Assembly (NCBI GenBank): GCA_029721435.1
Contig: CM056580.1
Span: 72,937,367-73,001,366 of the forward strand
DNA from: Gymnothorax reevesii
Lineage: Eukaryota > Chordata > Actinopteri > Anguilliformes > Muraenidae
Length of the DNA stretch: 64,000 nucleotides
Direction: 5' to 3'
The position numbers and the translations under genes are program-made. Positions 44,501 to 57,295 of the stretch are shown here, piece by piece; position 1 is the first letter of the stretch; the number at the start of each line of letters is the position of its first letter. Under the pieces are notes generated by a model. That model was not told the origin of the DNA. It saw only the letters and a list, made by a program, of their open reading frames with translations, and did no database searches.

Positions 44501-45509
44501 TATCTCACTTCAAATTACGCGCGTTGAAACAGCAAAAAATTTTTCATTGTCCCAACCCTTCTGAATTGTGCACTTGATGTCAGCACCAAGTATATAAGGT
44601 GCATTATGGTTACATACTGTGAATAAGAGTGGAGATAAAACTTATTAAACAAGTAAATGGCTTTTCAAACCAAAATATTTTTTCAGGAAACCAAAGGAAA
44701 ATAAGCAGTGTGCGCTGAAATGAACACAAATTTACATTCATTTACCTTGACAGAATTCCTGAGAAGTAGAGCACTTTGTTTTCTCCAGAGGTAGTCAAAT
44801 TGCTTTCAGTTCCTTCATTAAAAGAGTATAAATTAGAATGGTCTGTTTAAGCAAGGAGTACAGAGAGTGAGCAATCTTCAAACTGGGTAAATTAGGCTGG
44901 ATTGAGTCACTCCTCGCTTAACACAATGGCAAGACTAAAAGAGGATGTCAGTGCCAGTCATTTATTTGCTGTCTAATTGAAATACTGAGTGGTTCTCCAT
45001 CTAAAAAGAACAAAGCCTGCGATGTACACATCGGTCAGCCAATAGTCAAAGCCAGATGCATCATAAAAGATGGTTTATGAGCAGAAGAACATGGTTGATC
45101 GTTAGTCATGGTGATAACAGCTGCTGTAGCACATATTCTTTCTGTTCTGCTAGGTGCATATTTAATTTGATCTAATGGAAAGACAATAGCCCATATTAAG
45201 TACATCCAATTCACTCAATCACTTCCACCATCACAGAGAACTAACTTGGAACAATAAGCTTAAAATAGTGAGTTAGGTCAGTGGGGATTACAGATGCTAA
45301 TACATGGAGCCAATATCAGACATCCAAGCTGGTGAAAGTATTTAACATTAGGTCAATGACTGCACGCTGCTGATACTGAATTTTGTCAAATGTGAAGCTG
45401 AAAACTTTCATCTCTCAGAAGAGTAAAAAATTGCATTACCAAAAAAATAACAACAGGTAGATCCATCTGAAACAAATAATAGCTGGCATTTTTTTCCTTC
45501 AACATATTT
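41531..45509. other. no recognised feature
   Basis: Mostly AT-rich unique-looking sequence. 43,780-44,240 is richer in GC, with a 98-codon plus frame (43,786-44,082) overlapping minus frames, but has no domain I recognise and may be a repeat. Nothing else supportable. Confidence 0.4.
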
Positions 45510-46999
45510 GGATCATTCCATACTAAACTGTACAAATGTGTTACAATGGTGATGAAAATTCAAATACACCTTTTCCAAAGTTTTTCATTGCAGTGGTGAA
45601 ACCCCAACCACGGGCATCACAAAGAATCAAGCAAGAAGCGTTGTGGGTGCAACGAGGACACAAAACAGATATTGAATTCCTGAAAATCAGATACATTTCA
45701 AAGTCACTTCTTTTGTATAATAAATGGCCTCAGTCTATCAGTAACATTTAAGGACAATTACGGCCAGTCAATGTTTTTCATGTCTATTGTCCTCAATGTT
45801 TGTATTCCATTCACCTGGCTTCAGTGCAAAGCATTGTGGAAATTTTGTAACTGGCTACCTCTAAATCATAAAGGAATACATTATTTTATTCACAAGAAGG
45901 CATTTCAAAGAATAAGAATGAAATAATAAATTAGGTGGCAAAGTAGGGTCATTTTCTCAAAGACTTAAGTAACCTCTTCTTGGACTTCTTTCTGCAACTA
46001 CCAACGTCGTCATCTGCTGGCCTTTTAATATAATGCAATTTTTTTTGAGATTGCAATGGCCTCACTTTTTAGATCCGGGTGCTGCGTCCATCTTTTTATT
46101 CAGTCTATGCGCAGGACACGATCTACACATATTTCTTGGTGTTGTTATGGATGTAAAATGATATTTGGACACAGAAAATTTTTCTTTTTTCAATCATTAT
46201 TTTTAAAAACATGGTATATATGAAGAGTTTGGTCCCAAAAGGCAATATATCCATTTTAGTCATTTTGAGTAAATCAGCTTTTTCTATGTTGACGCCAATT
46301 GCATTTTATAGAAAAACCAAACTTTGACCATGAAAAAATACACCATATAGTATGCATTTCTAATGGGTTTTTGCATCATGTGTAAGAAGCGCAGGGCTAT
46401 CGCTCTATGGTATTATCTCAATTTTTGTCATTTTGGCAGTTACTGCGTTATGGAACCAAACTCTTCATATGATTGTGTGACGCCTTGTGAAATTTTGATG
46501 CAGGAAGTGAGTACCTTTGTTTGACGGGGACATCTTTATGCTATTTGCATACATTATGCAAATTAACCCGCAGGTCTGGATGTCACACGTGAGGACGCGA
46601 CTGGTTACGCCCACGACAGTCATTTCAAATTGCATTTCTGATCAGACGAGTCCTGGTAATTTAGTGCAGGCAATTGAAACTGTTATTATGGGTATTTCTC
46701 TGCAATATTTCATTTTACTTTGTTTAGAAGTATTAACAGACATGTCATGACCATTTCATGAAGTTGGCTGCCAAATTTTGTGACAAAATATGGCTTTCAC
46801 AGTGCCTTGGCTGACACCAGGACACCACTTTTTCGGCTGTGTTGTTGGACCGATGACTCTGTTTTTTTCTTATGTATATCTTCAATCTGGGAGTAATTAA
46901 ATATGAGCAATGCAAATCATTTAATTCTCTTCGGAAAAAAATTTTATTGATCATTCTTATGCAACACAGTGAATTGTACAGTTTAGTATGGAATGACCC
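45510..46999. mobile_element. inverted-repeat DNA element, 1.49 kb
   Basis: Left terminus GGATCATTCCATACTAAACT (running on to GTACAA) and right terminus 46,974-46,999 are inverted copies matching at 25 of 26 positions. The body has no transposase frame. It contains another inverted-repeat element at 46,218-46,470. I could not fix the target duplication or superfamily. Confidence 0.6.
46218..46470. mobile_element. MITE nested in the 45.5-47.0 kb element
   Basis: Perfect 16-bp inverted termini ATATGAAGAGTTTGGT and ACCAAACTCTTCATAT enclose 253 bp with no coding frame. The flanks are AT-rich, so the target duplication is ambiguous. Confidence 0.65.
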
Positions 47000-47749
47000 G
47001 TTTTCAAATTAGGAGGCAATGAAAGGAGGCAGAGAAGCAACTCCCTAAGATTAATTGAAGACGTGTCACTGTACCTCCTGAGTCGATAGGAGCAGGTTTC
47101 TTTCAGTGGACTTAACAGTTTGGCTGTGTTTGAAGAGGAGAAAAGGGGGGGAGAATCCAGAAAATGTGAAAAGAAAGATTATTGAAAAGTGTTTTTTTAT
47201 TGCTCAGCTTCTGTTGTTGAACTAAAGCCAAAGAAGGGATAACAGAATTTTGTTATTGTTCTAACTTCTTATTTGTTTTCAGAGAAATGTGCATATTCCT
47301 GATTGCCTTCTCTGGGATGCACAGCCAGCAAATGAATGGATAATGGCTTGTGTTTCTTTTTTGACAATTGCATCAGCTAAACAATGAAGAATGACATTGA
47401 ATCTGTTGTAATTTTCATCTCGCTCAAGTAGTTTGTTCTTTTTGAACTGCAAGAAACTAAATACCTTGAAAATGTTGTGTTGGCTCAGTTCTCAGGTCCT
47501 ACACATGACCAAAATGTTCGATTTAGACAAGCATAATTATCTATGGCATGCATATCTACCAAAGTCTCAGGAGAAGTTGCTGTACTTGCTGCAAACATTA
47601 CAGAAGGAAATATGACACATGGAAGTGTGTTGTACCATGGCATGGCATACTGGAGACATTATTTCTATTGTTCAACCAGCGTGAAACAAATACTCTAAAA
47701 AGACGGGCACTTGGTGGAGTGCATATCTCCATCATACATTGTTACATTG
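47000..47749. other. no recognised feature
   Basis: No repeat or domain recognised. Confidence 0.4.
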
Positions 47750-47760
47750 TTTTTTATGCA

Positions 47761-47952
47761 TCCTATGGAGTGTTAGATTTACTTAATAATGTTAAGTCAA
47801 CTGGTTCCACATAATAGCTTCGCGTAACCTTTATTTGACTTCTAACATTTTTGGCCATTTTAATTAATTGCATTTAGTGGAATGTACTTAACTCAGTTTT
47901 GTGGAACCAGTTGACATAGCATTATTAAGTAAATCTAACATTTCATAGGGTT
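47761..47952. mobile_element. foldback MITE with arms of about 50 bp
   Basis: 47,771-47,810 and 47,901-47,940 are inverted copies matching at 38 of 40 positions (TGTTAGATTTACTTAATAAT at the outer side, CTGGTTCCAC at the inner). Weaker pairing extends another 9-12 bp outward through CCTATG. The loop is about 90 bp with no frame. Confidence 0.75.
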
Positions 47953-47962
47953 TCATTTTTTT

Positions 47963-49208
47963 TGAGCCAGAATATATTTTGGATCACTTCTTAAATTCAA
48001 TCAACTCATCCCTAGACTACCGCTGCCATCGCTCCAAATTTTCTCCCGATCCATTCATAACTTTTTTCAAGTTTTCATGTTAATAGACAGACAAACACAT
48101 GAAAGGTTGGTCTTAGAAGGACGTCTTGCCAAAATCAAAATTTAAAAAGGTGTAAATACATACCATGTTGTTTAAAGAACAGAATCAAAAAATTCATTCT
48201 GGCAAAAATAAAAAAAAAAACATCATGTTGTGATGTCATTTTTGCATACTGATGTCAGAGTGAATTCATCGCAACCCCTAACAGCTAAAACTGCATTGCA
48301 TTGATGAAAGAATGGCATTAGTTTCAAGTCTCTAGCTTAACTAGAAACAATGTTTTGGATCAAAATGGGTTTTCAAACTTTTTTGTGATCTTGACCTTTG
48401 ACATAGAAACTTTAAAAAGTATAGGTCTGTGACGAGTAACCGATGCTAACATGTCTCAAAGTTTTGATTAAGATTGGTGCAGGATAAATGGCAAAAGGCT
48501 GCGTCATTAAGAAACTGAAAGAAAAAAGACATCTAATGCCAATGACTGATATACTTACAAAATCATAAGATTTCAGGGAGTAACAAAGGACAATCAGGGG
48601 TGAAAACATTATCTCTGCCAACGGAGGTAATGATAGCATATATAAATGACAAAACCTATGTAATGTGTAGTCTATGAATGCTTTATTAAGAATGGGAATG
48701 GAAAATGTTAAAACAAGTATTTGCCACTAACGTGTCTTTGTCCCCCGCCACAAAATGAAATCATGTCAAGGTCGGTGTGACCTTGAGAGTGACGCAAAGG
48801 TCACCAAAATTGACTAGCGCCGGGGTATCACCCTAATACATGTTGACATGAAATTTGAAGAAAATCCATTAATTTGTTCTTGAGATATCTCGCTGACAAG
48901 GATTCGGGACGTATGGACGGACGGTCGTGAATACTATGTTCCGCACGGCGGGGGATAATAATCATTATCAAATGCTGCACTCAGTTCTTTGTTAAAGTAC
49001 TCTCACTGCATCCATTTTATTTATATATTACAATTTTAATGTAACAGTTTAGTTATAAATTAAATCAACTGCAAAATGCAGGCATGTTGGAACTATTTTT
49101 TGAAGGGGGTGCTGTAAAGGCTTTAATTTCATATAAATTGGGATGTATTGGTTACAGCCGTTGAAAAACTAGAATGTAAGATTTAGATGTTCAGAATTGA
49201 TTTTTATT
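47963..49208. other. no gene; repeat-like end at 48,760-48,960
   Basis: 48,760-48,960 has GTGACCTTGAGAGTGACGCAAAGGTCA and ends TATGGACGGACGGTCG...GCACGGCGGGGGATAAT. This resembles the ending of an interspersed repeat of unknown class. The rest is unrecognised. Confidence 0.35.
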
Positions 49209-49212
49209 ATAA
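49209..49212. repeat. target duplication of solo LTR, left
   Basis: ATAA, matched by ATAA at 49,898-49,901. Confidence 0.5.
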
Positions 49213-49897
49213 TGACTGACAGAAAGCAAGTGCAGAACTCAGGCGCAGAAGATAATTCAGTTCAAAAGTTTTGTTAAAACTCAAGGTCTAACAAACCACA
49301 TCAGTAATAGGCTGAGGGAATTCAGTAAAATGGGACAAATCCAGAATCATAGTAAATGTTCAGTCCAAAATTCAAAGCCAGGTAGTTGGTACAGCAAAGC
49401 CAAATTGCAAAGAGAAGCTTAAGCAAGGACAATCAGAAGTACTACACAGGTGATCAAACTAACACTAGGGATTGGACTGAATCGTAAAGCCAAAAACAAA
49501 CAAAACCATAACCAGGAGTACAAGGTTTCAAGAAACGCTCATAGTTGAGTCAGTAAAACTGGCCAACACACTTACGATGAACTACACTCAAAAACTGCAC
49601 TGAAATGATGGAATATAATAAAGGGAAACTTAGAAGCTGATACATGGGTTGCAGGTATGGTGAGGTGAGAAACATGCAGGGAGTTGTGGCATCAAATGAT
49701 CAAACAATTAACAGGGAACGAGGCGCGGTGTGAGTTTGGGAGTGAAAACTGAGAACTCATGGCAATTGACAGATGAATGGGAATGATTAGACTAATACAG
49801 CAAACCACTGAAATAAACTAGGAAACATGAAAAATGATAAAAACTAATATGAAATACACAATAAAAATGACTACAGATTCTGACACTGACTATGACA
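49213..49897 (-). mobile_element. solo LTR, minus orientation
   Basis: 685 bp with TG...CA termini. Minus-strand reading starts TGTCATAGTCAGTGTCAGAA and ends in CTTTCTGTCAGTCA. That composition, with Tyr/Cys-less T-rich text and CTGAGTTCTGCACTTGC near the end, resembles fish gypsy-type LTRs. ATAA flanks both ends. No internal coding region is adjacent. It is a different family from the LTRs at 354 and 60,387. Confidence 0.6.
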
Positions 49898-49901
49898 ATA
49901 A

Positions 49902-51341
49902 AAAAAATGCCATTTATACTCACACAAATCAACCCTAATAAAATCCTCAATGAAAAGCGCATTCTACAAAGTACTTGAACAAGACATTCTTGAAATTTTC
50001 AATAATAAATTTTGTTACAAGACAACGAAAATATGAGCGGTAAAAATGGCAAACCTCTAAATAGTGCAATTAGCCTACCACTACTTTCTACTCGCAGAAT
50101 TAACACAACATTTCTCAAATTATAAACAGCACCAAAGCCAAACAAATCCCTCTTAAGGTAATTTGAATTTTTAAGGTTTTAATCAATGTTGAATACTCAT
50201 TTAAATATGCAGGGATCCATGTTAGACCGAGACAATGATTTTTTCATTGAAATTGAGTGTTTAGTTTGCATATTTCATCACCCTGCTAAATTTTGGCTGA
50301 ATAAAATACAATACTTGTTTCTTGTCACATGTTATGGCGATTTATGATGTGCATTTTACAGCATTGTCATCTTCGACAACCTCTTGTAAGTTTAAGGAGT
50401 CTTGTATCGTCTCTTAATCACCAGAAAAACTGCCACAAAGACATGATTTCCATCTTCCTCTGCGCCAAGTGAAAAATATTTGTGCAATTCTCGGATGATT
50501 TTCACATGTATGAATGATTTTAAAGACACTATTGTATGCCTAATACTGATTCCAAGCTTAATAATATGGCCACTGACAGAGGAAAATGAAAGCATGACCT
50601 TGATGTTTTCTGCTTCATTTGTGAGTGTTTCATTTCACCCAAATAGCATTTTCTGCTTTTCTGATCAGTGCCTAAAAGCAGGTATAGAAATGTTATAATA
50701 AAGAAAATCTTCATTTCTATTTTGTAAAAAAACGGTTGAGTGATAGAAACTAATTAATTGCAGTTTTTAACACGGTGCCCTCAAATTAGGTAATACAAAG
50801 CCTTTTTGGGAAATCAAGGGAATTTTTTCTTCAACATGCAGGCTGTTTTTTTCTGTCTGTATTATGGAAAAATTCCTCCTTTTTTTCTTTCCTATTGAGA
50901 AGATTTGTGGCAAATATGATGATCAATCAAATGGCCAAGAAGGCAATTTTGGTTGGCTAGCTTTTTACTGTGACTTCCCTGAAAATGCAGGCATCAATTC
51001 AAAGAACAAACACAAGAGCGTGAACAGAAGAAGAAAGCTAAGAAGAGGAGGAGATGAAGATAAAACTGCCTAAATTTCATACTTATTTTGTCTTTTTGTG
51101 CAATATGTAGAGACTCCTATCCTGCTCCCACCCTTACGTCAGATGTTTTGTTCAGATCCCTCTGGTTTATTATTCCCAGCTCAACCATTTTACACATGAA
51201 AGACAGTTACTGAGTGTAAATAGCTTGCTAGCACCCAGTTTTTGTACAGAGTTAGCGGGTGACAGCTTTTCAGACCGTAGCTAGATCACTCGCTAGCTAG
51301 CTAGCAATAATAGTTAATACAAATTATTGCACTCTACTGTC
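49902..51341. other. no recognised feature
   Basis: A 69-codon lysine-rich frame at 50,864-51,073 (+) has no domain I recognise. CTAG-rich text (GCTAGCTAGCTAGC) occurs near 51,293. Confidence 0.4.
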
Positions 51342-51540
51342 TACATCCCCAATTCTGAAAAAGTTGGGGTGCTATGTAAATTGTAGATAAAAACAGAATG
51401 CAATGACTTGCAAATCTCATAAACCCACATAGACAATATCAGAAAGTGAGACATTTTATCATGTCATGAAAAATATTAGCTAATTTTGAATTTGAATGAG
51501 GCTTGTGAACCACGCCGAAATACCAAAAATAACTAAATTT
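51342..51540. repeat. fish DNA-transposon-like fragment
   Basis: CCCCAATTCTGAAAAAGTTGGGGTG, AAAACAGAATGCAATGA.TTGCAAATCTCATAAACCC and ATGAAAAATATTAGCTAATTTTGAATTTGAATG occur in the order seen at the end of a very common fish interspersed repeat. Only one end is present. Family not assigned. Confidence 0.5.
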
Positions 51541-51780
51541 AAATGGGGGCCACTATGTCAAAATTTTTAATTTTATTTATTTATTAAACTTTGACAGCAC
51601 TCAGGTTGGGATTGCACTGGTGACAAGGCACCTATAGTGAGCAATCCTCCAATTAGATTTACAGAAAATTGCAAAAAGAAAAAGACAATTAAAAACAAAG
51701 AAAAGAAGCCTCAGAAATACAGAATAAAAAGTGACCAAAAAAAAAAGGAACTATATTAGGCGCAGCGTGAACAGTGGCAT

Positions 51781-52987
51781 TTGCCAACCCATGTACAAGA
51801 CTTGCTGGGTGAAAAATTATCCACCTCTAAATGTGCACTTTTCTCACAAGTTATGAAGGAGTGTGCCATTGGCATGCTGAACACTGGGATATCTGTGATA
51901 GCAGTGTCAACACACTTGAATGTGCATCATTCCACCATCAGCTGGCTGAGAAGTCGATTCAGAAAGACTGGCAGCAGTGTCAATTGTCCACATGCCCGAC
52001 GACCACGTGTGACCACGTCCGCACACGATCGGCACATGTGGCTCCAGCACCTCCATGATTGGCTCCGACCAGCCACCAGGACAGCTGACGAGACCGTAGG
52101 ACTGCACTGCAGCTGGATATGAGCTCAGACTGTTTGAAACCGCCAAAGAGAGGCAGACCTCCAAGCCCGCCGCCCGGACCGAGGTCTTGACCTGCCCGCC
52201 ATCTGTTGCCAGTACAGACTCGACTGGGCCAACCGTCACTGTTGCTGGATGCTTGCACAGAGGAGGACGGTGTTATGCAGTGATGAGTCGCAATTCCAAC
52301 TGTACCGCGCTGATGGCAGACAGCACGTATGACGATGTGTGGGCGAACGTAACGCTGATGCCAATGTCATGCGTCGGGTGGCGCATGGTGGTGCAAGTGT
52401 AACTGTATAGGCAGGCATAAACCATGGACAGCATCCCCGTCTGCATTTCATTGAGGGCAACTTGAACGGCCAGCGGTATCGCAAAGAGATCCTGAGGCCT
52501 ATAGTCATACCGTTAGTGCGACTCTATCATGTGACATTCCAATACGATAATGCCCAGCCACACACTGCCTGGATCTGCTCAGAGTTTCTTGATGAGGATG
52601 TCCCTGTTCTCAATTGGACAGTATATTCACGCGATATATTGCCAATTGAACATCTTTAGAATGTTCTGGATCGGTGGGTCAGACAACATGTTCCGATTCC
52701 AGAAAGTGTGACAATTTTTGAACTCCATGCGCTGGAGGTGTACCGCTTTATGTGATGCTGATGGTTGACACACTCGTTACTGAGTGCTGTGAATTCTCCC
52801 CGCTAACCCCTGGTGGGTTCAGGCCGTGATAACTCATGAATTGTGTACAGTAAATTGTTACTCATGTTTCTGTTTCTTGAACATTAAGGCAAGAATAAAA
52901 TAATAATTGTTTTGTTGAAATATTTCCTGATCGATGAAAATAATTTGAAAAAAATAACTTCGTGCAGTTATATTTTTGTTCAGTGCA
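51781..52987 (+). pseudogene. Tc1-like transposase relic with right terminal repeat
   Basis: Plus-strand pieces in several frames. STHLNVHHSTISWLRSRFRK and HARRPRVTTSAHDRH are the DNA-binding domain. A second piece, 52,150-52,400, covers the region before and including the first catalytic aspartate (CSDESQFQLYRADGRQH). HVTFQYDNAQPHTAWICSEF and LPIEHL near 52,530-52,660 are the second aspartate and last acidic residue regions. Multiple frameshifts and stops are present. 52,961-52,987 (TTATATTTTTGTTCAGTGCA) is the right terminal repeat of a common teleost Tc1 family. The left terminal repeat was not found. Confidence 0.8.
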
Positions 52988-55900
52988 CGTTAATCACACA
53001 TGTAATATTAGCATAATGTTACATGTGTACTATTACTGCGTGTACTAACTGCTTATGTACTATTGCTTTATTTAGACCTTGCTCAAAATCACAGCTAAAG
53101 GGAAAACCATCATCAAATGGTCAACATATGTTGACTTATCATTTAATAGGCTGTGAAAATGTGCAGCATAGCTCAAGTTCTATGCAACAGATTTGGCAAG
53201 GAAAACACAGTTGCGGGATGTGACAGTGTTGCGTCTGACTGACTGTGATGAAGATCGAGAGGAACGGGGATATCCTGAGCTATATTAGATCACTGGCAGC
53301 TTTTTAATTTTAACGTATGACTCATATTTATAAATGGCATCCATGTGAATTCGCTCTGCATAACAAATGTAGTTAAACTGGCTGGTCGTGCACAAAACTG
53401 CTGTTTGCATCTTGACTATCTCAAGCCACCCTAAGCATATAAAGTAAATTGTTGATATAGTCGATGATGCACTGTACTTGTGCAAAAGACTGCATTGTTT
53501 CATTTATTTGTAAAATATAACAAATGTATTTCTGTCTTTACTTTGTTTTTCAGCCTATGAATTCTAAAGGGAATCATAAATACTAATACCGTAAGCTGAA
53601 AATCCCTGCACATACAATTCTGCTGAAAAAAGTTTGAGGTCTCAAAGAGGTCACAGCTAATCCTAATGAGCACAACCCTAAGTGCTCCCTCCCAATATCA
53701 GGAGCATAATTTAAAACATTCTTCAACAAACGATGGCACAAATTACTCCAAACTGTTATAATGACAGTCAAAAGCTATTTTTTTCCAACAGCACATTTAT
53801 TGAATGAAGGCAATCTCAAGGAAAAAAACCAGTAAAGTGGTCAAGAGAAAGAAATGAGCACGCCTCGCTCATTTCAGCATTTAAGTGTGAGTTGTAGGCC
53901 CAAGTTTAATTTAAAGTAACACTGCGGGAAACATTTACCCTCCATTAAAGCCACAGTCCAAGAACTTGTAATGCACAGTGTGAGTATATATGTCATTACA
54001 TCATTTCAGTCTCTGACTGAAAATGTATCGCACATAATGAAGCAAAATATAGCGCAATGAAGGGCCTGAACAATTGGACAGCAGGAGACCTGCTTAATAG
54101 TGACATGGGGGAAAATTTTTATTGCTGGACCTGATCGACTGCTGTCCTCAGTGCCTAAATACCTAATGAGTTTGATAAAAAGACATGATGATGTTCCATA
54201 GTGGCAAGTAGTTGTTGCCAACTTTTTTGGACTCTTCAGTGGCAACACAATGTATATTTTCTTTGAACAATTAAATTTACAAGTTAAAGCATCAGTCAAT
54301 GTGTTATTGTGGTGTTGTAGGAGAGGACAAATGGACTTTTCAAATCACTCTCTTTTGGTTTTATTTACATTATTTCCATGGTACATAAACTGCTGCTGTG
54401 GTCTATGTGCTGCAAATTGTAGCAATTCACTGCATTTTAATCACTCACTCACTCACTCACTAATGGACGTTTAAGTAGGGTGGCTTTGTGTGGACGTTTA
54501 GGTGGATGCATGCACATTACACGCTGTGGGTGGGTCTGTGTAGTTTTGTGCTTGTTTATAATGTGTCAGCTATTTTGGAATTGGGATACTGGGGTTATAT
54601 GTATATGTTAGTATGTGCGTTTGTCCATGCATTCTGGAACAAGGTAGACCATCTCCAAGTTGCTGTGTTTTTCAGGGCTGTCTCCGTTGATTTTAACAAA
54701 ACATTTAAATTTTGTATTATCTGTACATCTGGTCTAGCTTGCGTAATTGGAGATTGATTAAATTAAGTTTCAATAAATTTAGCACTGAAATAAGGCTACA
54801 TCTAGTGATAAGAAAATACAAAGTTAATGGTCATAAATCATGCTGCTTCCCATTGCTGTGATGGCATACTTGCGCATGGATTATGAATTTGCTGATAAGT
54901 ATGATGTTAAAATAGTGTCATATAATATATCAATATTCAAACAGCAAAATAAATGACCACATTCAGTCTTTTCTATACTGAAGACATCGTCTAATTCAGA
55001 AAATATACACTGAACGGTTCTACATTGTTGTTTCATTAATTCAGAACATACTTGGGGGAATGAGTTTTAAAAAAAAATCCCCAGGGAAACTGTCTCTATG
55101 GTTCACTGTTGTTATCTCTATGTGTTTTTGAATACAAAATGATCACAAAATGTAATAGAACTGGCATATGGAGTATTTTCAAGATAATTGGATTCTGTTG
55201 GACAGCATTCAGTTTTGTGCTTCTATTTCTGAAGCAAAAAGAACTGCCGGGGGATCGGGGAAACGATCAATTGAAATATTCACTTTGCAGAGTTACTTAA
55301 GCCTATGGCTATATTTGCTTGCAATGCCGTTTTTTTTTTTTCAAATATGAACTGGTGAATCATATTTCATTTTGATCCAATTTATTTATTTAAATATCCA
55401 AAAATATTTTTTGTTAAATGAAGAATGTTCATAGTAAAGATGGAATTTTTGTGACTTCTTGTCTCTGATTTAGGTGTCATGGAGGCCAGACTGACTGCTG
55501 GGCATATTGGATCAGCGCTGTAATATCACAGAGGATCCATGGCCTCTGCAAGATTCTGCTGGCTGGCATAGAGTATAATGATCATGGATCCTTGAATATT
55601 TTTACTGCTTTTTTAAAAGTTTTTATTTGGTTTCACACCAGTCTGGGAGAAGACTATGCTTTGCCTGTAGAGACGAAGACCTCAAAGTCACGTCCTAATT
55701 AAATTTACAATTAACTTCAAACCGGAGGCAAAAAGCAACACATCAGTCTTTCCAGTGCCCAGCAGAACAGAGAGCCTGACACTGTCTTTCAAGAACAAAG
55801 AAACAATTCCACTTAAATTCATACACGTATCATTTCACTTCACTCTGTCTCAGAGGTAAATTATATCTTCATTTCAGAAAATATGTTTCCATCTTTTTAT

Positions 55901-56669
55901 TGTGTGCCATGCTATTGGACTTACAAGTACCAAGTCACCTCAAATTGCACAGCTGAATTACTGGGAAAACCCTCAATAACCTTCCACTGTAGAAGAGTTG
56001 ACAGTGGTCACTGATAAATAATTTTGTATTCTATGGAGGATGTGCTGGGACATGATGTGTTCATACTACATAATACGTGGTCTGAACTTATGGCAGAAGA
56101 GAATGAGAAAATTATGCCATGGCCAGGGGATCATTGGGTTGAGGCCACAAATCACTGTATAGTGTCAACAGGCAATATAAATATATAAATTTCACTTTCT
56201 TTTTAGCTCCGTGTTATGTTTAATGTTGCAATAAATAATTTTAATTGAAGAATTTCAGATTCAGCTGCGGTGAGTGGTCTGAGGAGGGACACACCACTAA
56301 CCAGCAACATGGTGTTGGTTGGCCAAAGTTCATTCACATTTGAGGGCAACTGAGGCTATCCTGTGTGGTCTGAACTGACAGGGGATACAGTGGCTTTAGT
56401 CACAAAAATGTGAATGATGTTTAAGGGGGAATATGTTACTACACACAGTGCATTGGACCCAGCTCTATATGGGGCTTTGTAGCTGCAAACTGTTCAGAGT
56501 GCCAATTGTAACCCCTTTCCACTGTTAAGAGCCCCTATGATGGACACGCAAGTGTCGCATTTGGGCTTTGGACCTATCAAAGAAGGTCATATGGTCCAGT
56601 AAGTCCCATTTTCTTTTATGTTTCATGCACATTGGCCTGGTATTCATGCATCTTTAACCTGAGGGAGAG
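52988..56669. other. no recognised gene; (TCAC)n at 54,440
   Basis: A short CACT/TCAC microsatellite lies at about 54,440-54,462. Other frames (up to 97 codons) show no domain. 55,480-55,600 looks unique and balanced in composition but I cannot support a function. Confidence 0.4.
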
Positions 56670-56809
56670 ATGGCACCAGATGCACTGTGGGGAAAAAGAA
56701 AAATAGCCGCGCTAAAGCGGGCGGGACCCCTCAGCCCCGTGCATACCTTTCGTGTTAGAATTTCCACACCAGGAACAGTGAGGATTTGTTTGCTGAAAGA
56801 GAGATTGAA

Positions 56810-57275
56810 CAGTTATCGCATGGAATCGAAATTCAAGATGACAGCTCAGGCAGCTATATTCGATTTTGGATCGCGACTGAAAATGATAGGCTTGTGTAGT
56901 AACTCTACTCCGATGTCCTCAACAGAAACCATGATGATTGGTGATAGCATTTTTCAGTTACCGCACGGAATAGAAATTCAATATGGCAGCTCTGGCAGCC
57001 ATATTTGATTTTGGATCACGATCGAAATTGATAGGCTTGTGCAGTAACTCTCCCCCGATGTCCTCACCAAATATCATGACGATCAGTGACAGTGTTTTTC
57101 AGTTATCGCACGGAATGGAAATTGAAGATGGCGGCTCTGGCAGCCAGATTTGATTTCGGATCGCGACCAAAAATGATAGGCTTGTGTAATAACTCCACCC
57201 CCATGTCCTCAGAAAAAATCATGTTGATCGGTAATGGCGTTTTTCAGTTATTGCATGGAATGAAATGTGGACAGA
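56810..57275. repeat. tandem repeat, exact 145-bp period, 3.2 copies
   Basis: CAGTTAYYGCAYGGAA recurs at 56,810, 56,955, 57,100 and 57,245, a period of exactly 145 bp each time. Units share TGGCAGC.ATATT/GATTTGATTT, GGATC, AAAATGATAGGCTTGTG, GTAACTC and ATGTCCTCA blocks with point differences. The last partial copy runs into a GGACAGACAGACGTACG segment. Since 145 is not a multiple of 3, the frames across it (112 and 69 codons) are not one protein. Confidence 0.85.
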
Positions 57276-57295
57276 CAGACGTACGCCGTGCGTGA

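Noticed and set aside
51770..52700. Active Tc1 transposase
   Set aside because: Frames change several times between conserved motifs, and the left terminal repeat was not found.
57086..57295. Repeated protein frames across 56.7-57.3 kb
   Set aside because: The 145-bp period shifts frame each unit; these are translations of a tandem repeat.
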